The position numbers and the translations under genes were made by a program. Below the pieces are notes generated by a model. The model had not been told where the DNA came from and searched no databases. It saw only the letters and a program-made list of their open reading frames with translations. Source: an uncultured Flavobacteriales bacterium (GTDB lineage: Bacteria; Bacteroidota; Bacteroidia; Palsa-965). Taken from it: DNA of 5,937 bases. Positions within the stretch are counted from its first letter, which is position 1. Each line of letters opens with the position of its first letter. Of the stretch, positions 1-5,937 are shown in pieces. The stretch spans positions 1 to 5,937 of the forward strand of contig CAMLEF010000298.1 in assembly GCA_946478675.1 (NCBI GenBank), written 5' to 3'.

Positions 1-222
1 AAAAAGAAAGATGGTACGTACAACGCCCTGCTGATGGTTTGTACGCACGAAGAACAACCGCTCTCCGTCGGTGGTAATACGATCAACTGCGCTGCACACG
101 GCAGCACGTTCGATCTCGACGGAAATGTTACCCACGCACCCGCTGCAAAAGCATTAACACGGTTTGCTGCAACCGTAGAGGGAGAAACGATTTTAATTCA
201 CCTCAACCAAAAACTGCAATGA
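1..222 (+). CDS. Rieske [2Fe-2S] domain protein, C-terminal part (5' truncated by window)
   Basis: The reading frame is open from base 1, so the true start lies outside the window; the internal ATG at 34 is inside the iron-sulfur motif region and is not a credible start. The 73 visible residues contain the two halves of a Rieske cluster site: C-T-H at residues 14-16 and C-A-A-H at residues 30-33, followed by G-S-T-F-D-L-D-G, the usual Rieske sequence after the second ligand pair. Two Cys and two His would hold a [2Fe-2S] cluster for one-electron transfer. The 13-residue spacing between the ligand pairs is short but plausible for a compact ferredoxin-like Rieske protein. The N-terminus, which would show a signal peptide or membrane anchor, is not visible. 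The stop codon overlaps the imelysin start (ATGA), so the gene is very probably co-transcribed with the imelysin and di-heme oxidoreductase genes. The specific partner is unknown. Confidence 0.88.
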   Translation, partial: KKKDGTYNALLMVCTHEEQPLSVGGNTINCAAHGSTFDLDGNVTHAPAAKALTRFAATVEGETILIHLNQKLQ

Positions 223-1285
223 ATAAAAAACCGCTCCGTTTTATTACCGTCGTACTTCTTCTCGCCGCCGCCTGCCGCAAGCCGGAACCGGTGGAAACGA
301 CACCCTCCGCTTCACTCACTTCAGAGATACTTTCTGAATTTTCCGATCACGTCGCCACCGCTACGTACAATGATCTGAAAGCAAAAGCGATCCTGCTGCA
401 CCAGCAAACGTTAACGCTCGCTGCCGTCACCGACGAAAACAATCTCTCCGCCTGCAAACAAACCTGGCGCGATTGCCGTGCTGCGTGGGAGCAGTCGGAA
501 GGATTTTTGTTCGGTCCCGTTTCTTCGCAAAACATCGATCCTCGCATCGACACGTGGCCGGTGAATTTTGCCGACCTCGATTCCGTGCTCAGCAGCAGCG
601 CCGCATTTACCGCAGGTTACGTCGACAGCCTCGATGATGCGCTGAAAGGATTTCACCCGATCGAGTATCTGCTCTTCGGTGTGAACGGAAATAAAGCCGC
701 TGCAGATTTCACGCCGCGCGAGCTCGATTACCTGAATGCGTTAGCGCAAAATCTCGAAGCGCTCACGACGCAACTCGCTACGTATTGGGACGTGAACGTT
801 TCCGGAAATTATCACCATGAATTTTCCGCAGCAGGAGCCGGCAGCTCGACGTACTCGACGCAGCGTTCCGCTTACGAGGAAATGGTCAACGCTATGATCG
901 GCATCTGTGATGAAGTCGCGAACGGAAAAATTTCAGAGCCGTATCTCGCGCAGGATCCTTCGCTGGAAGAATCGCCTTTTGCGTTCAATTCGATCACCGA
1001 CTTCACGAACAACATGCGCAGTGTCCGCAACGTTTACCTCGGCGTTTACACGACCGACGGCAAAGGCCTCGAGGATCTTGTTCGCGAGCACAACCTTTCG
1101 CTCGACGGGCAAGTGAAACAAAAGATCGATGCGGCGATTGCTTCGCTCGGAACGATCACGGTTCCGTTCGGACAAGCGATCTCGCAGCAACCGGTGCAGG
1201 TGCAGAACAGCATCAATTCCATCAACGACCTCAGGCTGTGTCTCGAGAATGACCTGCTGCCGTTCGTACAGCTCAACACCAACTA

Positions 1286-1286
<1 letters not shown>
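219..1286 (+). CDS. Imelysin-family (peptidase M75 / IrpA-like) lipoprotein
   Basis: This encodes 355 residues. The N-terminus is a lipoprotein signal: basic MNKK, a hydrophobic stretch, then L-A-A-A-C with Cys19 as the expected lipidation site. The family signature GxHxxE is present as G-F-H-P-I-E at residues 144-149. The conserved W-R-D-C-R-x-A-W-E-x-x-E-x-F-L-F-G-P block is at 83-100, and the second-repeat block E-S-P-F-A-F-N-S-I-x-D-F-x-N-N-M is at 251-266. Length and two-repeat layout fit the family. Imelysins are periplasmic or cell-surface proteins linked to iron uptake. They were first described as an insulin-cleaving peptidase, but catalysis is doubtful for many members, and a metal-binding role for GxHxxE is the safer reading. 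The start is fixed by the 4-base overlap with the Rieske gene and by the signal peptide. The stop overlaps the DHOR start by one base (TAATG), so translational coupling on both sides is likely. Confidence 0.93.
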
Positions 1287-2671
<1,385 letters not shown>

Positions 2672-2679
2672 TTGAAATA

Positions 2680-2726
2680 AAAAAGTAAACCTCGAAGGTT
2701 TTCGAAACCTTCGAGGTTTACTTTTT
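2680..2726. terminator. Bidirectional intrinsic terminator, 22-bp perfect stem
   Basis: Bases 2680-2701 pair without mismatch to 2705-2726, leaving a 3-base loop (TCG). The stem carries an A-run at one foot and a T-run at the other (2722-2726), with more A/T beyond, so it can end transcription in both directions. It lies 8 bases after the DHOR stop. On the minus strand the DUF763 stop codon (TAA, 2727-2725) sits on the foot of the stem. It separates two convergent genes. The stem is longer and more perfect than a minimal terminator, so membership of a dispersed repeat family is possible. Confidence 0.9.
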
Positions 2727-3933
2727 ATTGGTCGAACAAATCCAGCTGCTTTCCACCCGGCGGTTTCGCTTTTCCGAAGACGGTTCTTCCTCCGTATTTC
2801 CAGGATTCGTTGCGTTCTTTTTCGATGAGCTTGTCGAGCTGGTCATTCGGCGTGAAATCTTTTTCGGCGCGGATGGCGATATCGGAAAGTGATTTGATCG
2901 CCTGCAATTTGTCGGTGCGGTCGAGCTTTGCGCGATGGATGGCGTTCTGCAGTACGTCGATCGTCTGGTCGAAAATTTTCACCGGCACAGGAAACGGGTG
3001 ACCGTCTTTTCCGCCGTGCGCGAAAGCGAACCGTGCAGGATCGTGGAAGCGCGACGGTTTTCCGTAGATGACTTCGCTGACGAGTGCGAGCGCCTGCAAC
3101 GAACGCGGGCCCATGCCTTCGAGCAGCAGCAGCTCTTCGAAATCGGAAGGTTTCTTTTCATGCGCGAGCCACAGCATGGCGCCGAGGCGTTTCATGTTGA
3201 CGTCTTCCACGCGTACGTCGTGGTGCGCAGGAAGGATCAGCTTCTGCGTTTCGCGCAGCATTTTCTCCGGCGATTCTTCCGTCATCTCCAGGATCGATTG
3301 GCGTGAACCTTCGGAACGATGATCGGCGAGATTGAGAATTTCGCCCTGGTTCGGGCCGCAGATCGCCGTGTGCGGATCGTCGACGAAAGAAGCGAGTCCT
3401 TCCGAATGCCAATGGTAACGCCGCGCAGTGGAGCTGAAAGTGCTCATGCCCTGCTGCACCACCGTCCATTGCCCGTCGTCGCTCACGATGAAATTGTGCA
3501 TGTACAATTGAAAGCCGTCCTGCACCGCGGTGTTGTCGACTTTCGCGCTGAGCTTGCTGCTGCGGATGAGCGGCATGGCATCGAGACCGGTTGTTTCGCC
3601 GACCTTCAGCAATTCCATCGGCGCGTTCTTCGATTGTTTTCCTTTTCCGCCGCAGATGTAAATGCCCAGCTCGCGCGAACGCGGATTGATCGCCCGTTTC
3701 AGCGCGCCCATGACGGAAGTGGTGATGCCCGACGAATGCCAGTCCATGCCCATCACCGCACCGAAACACTGGAACCAGAACGGATCGGAAAGGCGACGGA
3801 GCACTTCGTGTTTTCCGTATTCGGCAATCAACGCTTCCGTAATAGCGAGGCCGAGTTTTCCCATGCGCTCGTAAAGCCATTGGGGAACGTAACCGTAATG
3901 AAGGGGGAGATCAGCAGCACCGGACTTTTTCAC
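2725..3933 (-). CDS. DUF763 family protein with HhH-like segment and C-terminal clamp-binding-like motif
   Basis: This encodes 402 residues and starts at GTG. An in-frame TAA lies six bases upstream (3939-3937), so no longer start exists, and the resulting N-terminus K-K-S-G-A-A-D-L-P-L-H-Y-G fits the conserved start of DUF763 proteins (COG1415). Conserved-looking blocks are Y-I-C-G-G-K-G-K-Q-S at 92-101, R-Y-H-W-H-S-E-G-L-A-S-F-V-D-D at 172-186, I-C-G-P-N-Q-G-E-I-L at 191-200 and F-A-H-G-G-K-D-G-H-P-F-P-V-P at 304-317. Residues 265-291 (L-L-L-E-G-M-G-P-R-S-L-Q-A-L-A) resemble a helix-hairpin-helix DNA-binding element. The protein ends K-Q-L-D-L-F-D-Q, and Q-L-D-L-F at 396-400 equals the consensus bacterial sliding-clamp-binding pentapeptide. 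No signal peptide or membrane segment is seen, so it is cytoplasmic. Family function is unknown; a role in DNA repair or replication is inferred only from the two motifs. It is transcribed alone, divergently from the BadF-type gene. Confidence 0.9.
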   Translation of the reverse strand: MKKSGAADLPLHYGYVPQWLYERMGKLGLAITEALIAEYGKHEVLRRLSDPFWFQCFGAVMGMDWHSSGITTSVMGALKRAINPRSRELGIYICGGKGKQSKNAPMELLKVGETTGLDAMPLIRSSKLSAKVDNTAVQDGFQLYMHNFIVSDDGQWTVVQQGMSTFSSTARRYHWHSEGLASFVDDPHTAICGPNQGEILNLADHRSEGSRQSILEMTEESPEKMLRETQKLILPAHHDVRVEDVNMKRLGAMLWLAHEKKPSDFEELLLLEGMGPRSLQALALVSEVIYGKPSRFHDPARFAFAHGGKDGHPFPVPVKIFDQTIDVLQNAIHRAKLDRTDKLQAIKSLSDIAIRAEKDFTPNDQLDKLIEKERNESWKYGGRTVFGKAKPPGGKQLDLFDQ

Positions 3934-3937
3934 TCTT

Positions 3938-3969
3938 TAAAGATACGCACGCGGAAGCCGTTTGTCAAG
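3938..3969 (-). promoter_or_regulatory. Candidate promoter of the DUF763 gene, near-leaderless
   Basis: On the minus strand, CTTG (3969-3966) is followed after 20 bases by TATCTTTA (3945-3938). This is close to the Bacteroidota TTTG / TAnnTTTG promoter with its usual 19-21 base spacing. Read as a classical promoter, TTGACA (3968-3963) lies 17 bases before TATCTT (3945-3940). The GTG start follows only four bases after the box (3937-3934), so the transcript would have almost no leader. No strong Shine-Dalgarno sequence is present. The start site is not shown experimentally. Confidence 0.55.
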
Positions 3970-3978
3970 TGACGGTGC

Positions 3979-4038
3979 ACCACGGAGACACGGAGGCACG
4001 GAGAAAAGCAAAACTCCGTGTCCCCGTGCCTCCGTGGT
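3979..4038. repeat. Palindrome of 8-bp CACGGAGN repeats (25-bp imperfect stem, 10-base loop)
   Basis: The left arm holds three tandem octamers: CACGGAGA (3981-3988), CACGGAGG (3989-3996) and CACGGAGA (3997-4004). The right arm holds their inverted counterparts CTCCGTGT (4014-4021), CCCCGTGC (4022-4029) and CTCCGTGG (4030-4037). Arms 3979-4003 and 4014-4038 pair over 25 positions with two A/C mismatches (3988/4029 and 3994/4023) and one G/T pair; the loop is AAAAGCAAAA, itself nearly symmetrical around GC. It fills the middle of the 139-bp divergent intergenic region. There is no T-run after either arm, so it is not a standard terminator. Similar CACGGAG-type palindromes are, from memory, scattered between genes in many unrelated bacteria, where they are sometimes mistranslated as short proteins. 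Function is unknown. Confidence 0.85.
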
Positions 4039-4058
4039 TCAATTCGTTTTCACCTTCC

Positions 4059-4066
4059 TATCTTCG
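4059..4066 (+). promoter_or_regulatory. Candidate TAnnTTTG-like promoter box of the BadF-type gene
   Basis: TATCTTCG at 4059-4066 matches the Bacteroidota -7 box TAnnTTTG in all but one fixed position and ends six bases before the ATG at 4073. This is the same close spacing as on the divergent side. The matching -33 TTTG element is poor: the expected place (about 4034-4039) contains TGGTT at the outer edge of the palindrome. The call rests mainly on the -7 box and its position. Confidence 0.4.
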
Positions 4067-4072
4067 TATCCG

Positions 4073-4915
4073 ATGCTACTCATCGCCGACAGCGGCTCCA
4101 CCAAAACCGATTGGCGCTTTCTTGAAAAAGGAAAAGCCCCGATCGCCATTCGCACCGAAGGTTACAACCCGTACATCATTCCTGCAGAGAAGATCGAAGA
4201 AAGTCTTTTCAGCGAGCTCGTGCCTTCGCTGAATGGAAAAGCGCCGCTCGCGATTCATTTTTACGGCGCCGGATGCGGAACACCCGAAAAGAAAAATGTC
4301 GTGGCGTCTGCGTTGCGTATTGTTTTTCCTTCGGCTGAAATTATCATCGAAACGGATCTGCTCGGTGCGGCGCGTGCGTTGTGCGGACATGAGCCGGGTA
4401 TTGCGGCGATCCTCGGTACCGGGTCGAATTCCTGCAGCTACGATGGAAAAACTATCCTGGAGAATCGTCCTTCGCTCGGTTATGTGCTGGGCGATGAAGG
4501 CGGTGGCGCGGCGCTCGGAAAACAATTGCTGCGTTTGTTTCTCTATGGCGATATGGAAGAGCTGCTGGAAAAGAATTTCAGGAATCGCTTTCAACTGGAC
4601 CGCGCGCAGATCCTCGACAGCATTTACCGTCAGCCGCTGCCGAACAGGTTCCTTGCCTCGTTCGCGAAATTTATTTTCCAGAACATCGAACATCCGCAAT
4701 GCGCACAGCTGGTGATCGAAAATTTCCGTTCGTTCTTCCGCCATCACATTAACCGTTACGAACAAGCGAAACAATGGCCGCTGCACGTGACAGGCTCCGT
4801 CGGATTTTATTTCAGCAACCTCCTGCGACGCGTCGCCGAAGAAGAAGGCGTGCGCATCGGTCGCATTACCGAAACGCCGATCGCGGGAATGGTCAACTTT
4901 TACGAAGAGGAATAA
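4073..4915 (+). CDS. BadF/BadG/BcrA/BcrD-type ATPase family sugar kinase (N-acetylglucosamine kinase-like)
   Basis: This encodes 280 residues with the actin-like ATPase fold motifs of the family. D-S-G-S-T-K-T-D at 6-13 is phosphate loop 1. E-T-D-L-L-G-A-A at 93-100 includes a candidate catalytic Asp95. I-L-G-T-G-S-N-S at 113-120 is phosphate loop 2, followed by G-Y-V-L-G-D-E-G-G-G-A-A-L-G at 136-149. V-T-G-S-V-G at 239-244 is the adenosine-binding turn. Members of this form are cytoplasmic and are usually annotated as N-acetylglucosamine kinases that phosphorylate GlcNAc from cell-wall or chitin recycling; the substrate here is inferred. The ATG at 4073 is chosen because M-L-L-I-A-D-S-G-S-T-K-T-D-W is the normal family N-terminus. 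A longer in-frame TTG start at 3962 would add 37 residues read straight through the octamer palindrome and is rejected. No amino-sugar genes are adjacent, so context does not refine the substrate. Confidence 0.9.
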   Translation: MLLIADSGSTKTDWRFLEKGKAPIAIRTEGYNPYIIPAEKIEESLFSELVPSLNGKAPLAIHFYGAGCGTPEKKNVVASALRIVFPSAEIIIETDLLGAARALCGHEPGIAAILGTGSNSCSYDGKTILENRPSLGYVLGDEGGGAALGKQLLRLFLYGDMEELLEKNFRNRFQLDRAQILDSIYRQPLPNRFLASFAKFIFQNIEHPQCAQLVIENFRSFFRHHINRYEQAKQWPLHVTGSVGFYFSNLLRRVAEEEGVRIGRITETPIAGMVNFYEEE

Positions 4916-4946
4916 TCTTCTTTACGTCATTTTATAAAAAAGAAGA
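4916..4946 (+). terminator. Weak hairpin after the BadF-type gene
   Basis: TCTTCTTT (4916-4923) pairs perfectly with AAAGAAGA (4939-4946) around a 15-base A/T-rich loop, directly after the TAA stop. The stem is weak and no T-run follows it on the plus strand, so it is a poor terminator candidate. It overlaps the better minus-strand terminator. Confidence 0.25.
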
Positions 4947-4966
4947 CCCATCCATTCGGACAGGTC
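4934..4966 (-). terminator. Intrinsic terminator of the T9SS-secreted protein gene
   Basis: On the minus strand, bases 4966-4945 fold as a 9-bp stem (GACCTGTCC with GGATGGGTC, including two G/T pairs) capped by the loop GAAT. It is followed directly by TTCTTTTTTAT (4944-4934). A stem plus T-run 36 bases after the stop at 5003 is a normal intrinsic terminator layout. On the plus strand the hairpin is followed by CTCCACGC and would not terminate well. Confidence 0.75.
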
Positions 4967-5002
4967 CTCCACGCTACATCGTTTGTCGCTGCTGGTGTGC
5001 GC

Positions 5003-5937
5003 TTATTTCGAAGATTTCACGATCAGGACCGTCTGCGTGCCGCTTGCCGTGGTGATGTTGCAGGAATAAACACCATCTGCGAGCGTTGCGCCGTTCATGC
5101 CGTTGCCGTTCCAGGTGAACGTGTGGTTGCCGGCGGGCAGCGTGCTGTTGTTGACGACTGCAACTTTTTCGCCGAGCACGTTCACGATCTCGATTTTCAC
5201 GAGGCCGTCAACAGTCGTGTTCACATTGATGTTCACGTTGCCGTTGAACGGGTTCGGGTAAGCCTGTGCCGTTACCGTCGTGTTGTCGATCGCAGAAGCC
5301 GGGGCGATGTGACGTTCGCCGCAATTATCGCTGACGACTACACTAACCGTTGCTGAGTAAGGGCAGCCGTCGCAGTAAGTGCCGCTCACCGTGTAGGTGG
5401 TCGTGCCTGACGGAGCTGCTTTTACCGTTGCGCCTGCGGTCGGTGCAGTCGGTTGCGGAGCCCATGCGTAGCTGTTGGCGCCCATCGTGTGTGAGCCGAA
5501 GCCTGCAGTGGATGCGAGCGTGTCGACTTCCCACTCGGAAGCGAGCGTCGGGAAACCGCTTGCGCCTGCGAGGTTCGGATTGACGGAGATTCCTTCGTAA
5601 ACACAAGGTTTGCGGGTGAGCGTGCGGGCTTCCGTGCGGTAGAAGTTCGGAGCCGTCCACGCAGCGCCCGGGTCATTGCAGATCGAACCGATGATGTCCA
5701 CGTAACCGTCGTTCGGAACATTGAAGAGCGTCACAGCATCATCGCCGTTGAACTGGAGATTCGCCGCGGTCATGTCGGGAGACAGCGAAATGCCGATTTG
5801 AGAATGGTTCGGGTTGGCCACTACGAATACATCACCGTCGTTCAGCATTACGTTCGGCAGAGCGATCGTGAAAGAAGCCGTCGCGTTATCGCATGCGCCG
5901 TTGTGGAAATCGCGGATCTCATAATCCGACAGGTTGA
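5003..5937 (-). CDS. T9SS type A sorting-domain protein with lamin-tail-like domain, C-terminal part (5' truncated)
   Basis: The frame is open to the right edge (5935 is the last full codon), so 310 C-terminal residues are visible and the start is outside; the ATG at 5848 is internal. Residues 1-150 look like a lamin tail domain, a beta-sandwich common in secreted bacterial proteins: N-L-S-D-Y-E-I-R, then L-N-D-G-D-V-F-V-V-A-N-P at 31-42, N-G-D-D-A-V-T-L-F at 63-71, T-L-T-R-K-P at 106-111, S-E-W-E-V at 133-137 and G-F-G-S-H-T at 145-150. Residues about 155-205 form an Ig-like segment (G-T-T-T-Y-T-V-S-G-T-Y-C-D-G-C). The last 86 residues, from A-Y-P-N-P-F-N-G (225) to V-L-I-V-K-S-S-K, are a T9SS type A sorting domain, which directs the protein across the outer membrane and is usually removed. 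The cargo is therefore secreted or surface-attached. Any catalytic domain would lie upstream, so its activity cannot be named. Confidence 0.88.
   Translation of the reverse strand, partial: NLSDYEIRDFHNGACDNATASFTIALPNVMLNDGDVFVVANPNHSQIGISLSPDMTAANLQFNGDDAVTLFNVPNDGYVDIIGSICNDPGAAWTAPNFYRTEARTLTRKPCVYEGISVNPNLAGASGFPTLASEWEVDTLASTAGFGSHTMGANSYAWAPQPTAPTAGATVKAAPSGTTTYTVSGTYCDGCPYSATVSVVVSDNCGERHIAPASAIDNTTVTAQAYPNPFNGNVNINVNTTVDGLVKIEIVNVLGEKVAVVNNSTLPAGNHTFTWNGNGMNGATLADGVYSCNITTASGTQTVLIVKSSK

Noticed and set aside
34..36. ATG at 34 as start of a 62-residue protein
   Set aside because: It is two codons before the first Rieske Cys and the frame is open to the window edge, so it is an internal Met.
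3158..3880. 240-codon open frame on the minus strand in another frame of DUF763
   Set aside because: It overlaps the conserved DUF763 reading frame and gives an Arg-rich product without motifs.
3319..3972. 217-codon open frame on the plus strand
   Set aside because: It is antisense to the DUF763 gene, shows no domain, and runs into the divergent promoter region.
3979..4038. CRISPR array or tRNA-like structure
   Set aside because: The repeat unit is only 8 bp with no spacers, and the fold is a single long hairpin without cloverleaf features.
4076..4786. 236-codon open frame on the minus strand
   Set aside because: It is antisense to the BadF-type gene, which carries all expected ATPase motifs.
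5846..5848. ATG (minus strand) as start of a 281-residue T9SS protein
   Set aside because: It falls in the middle of the lamin-tail-like domain with no signal peptide, and the frame continues to the window edge.

Overview
The window looks like a chromosomal segment of a member of the phylum Bacteroidota. The reasons are a protein ending in a type A type IX secretion (T9SS) sorting domain with a YPNP start, TAnnTTTG-like promoter boxes a few bases before start codons, genes with no clear Shine-Dalgarno sequence, and a BadF-type kinase of the form common in that phylum. The genus cannot be told from the sequence alone. There are six protein genes, two of them cut by the window edges. I saw no tRNA, rRNA, CRISPR array or insertion sequence.

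Region 1 (1-2671, plus strand) is a tightly overlapping operon: the C-terminal part of a Rieske [2Fe-2S] protein, an imelysin-family lipoprotein with the GxHxxE motif, and a di-heme oxidoreductase (DHOR, formerly DUF1111) with two CxxCH heme sites. The genes overlap by 4 and 1 bases. Imelysin/DHOR pairs are known from iron-linked loci, so an envelope iron or redox module is the best reading. The Rieske protein is a plausible electron-transfer partner.

Region 2 (2680-3933) holds a 22-bp perfect hairpin that serves as a shared terminator, then a minus-strand DUF763 gene. The DUF763 protein has a helix-hairpin-helix-like segment and ends in QLDLF, which matches the consensus sliding-clamp-binding pentapeptide. 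This suggests a DNA replication or repair role for a family of unknown function.

Region 3 (3934-4072) is a compact divergent intergenic region. Two near-leaderless promoter candidates flank a 60-bp palindrome made of three 8-bp CACGGAGN units and their inverted copies.

Region 4 (4073-5937) holds a BadF/BcrA-type (N-acetylglucosamine kinase-like) gene on the plus strand. It converges on the 3' part of a T9SS-secreted lamin-tail-domain protein on the minus strand, with a terminator between them. The strongest leads for something undescribed are the DUF763 clamp motif and the octamer palindrome. No complete novel system is evident.
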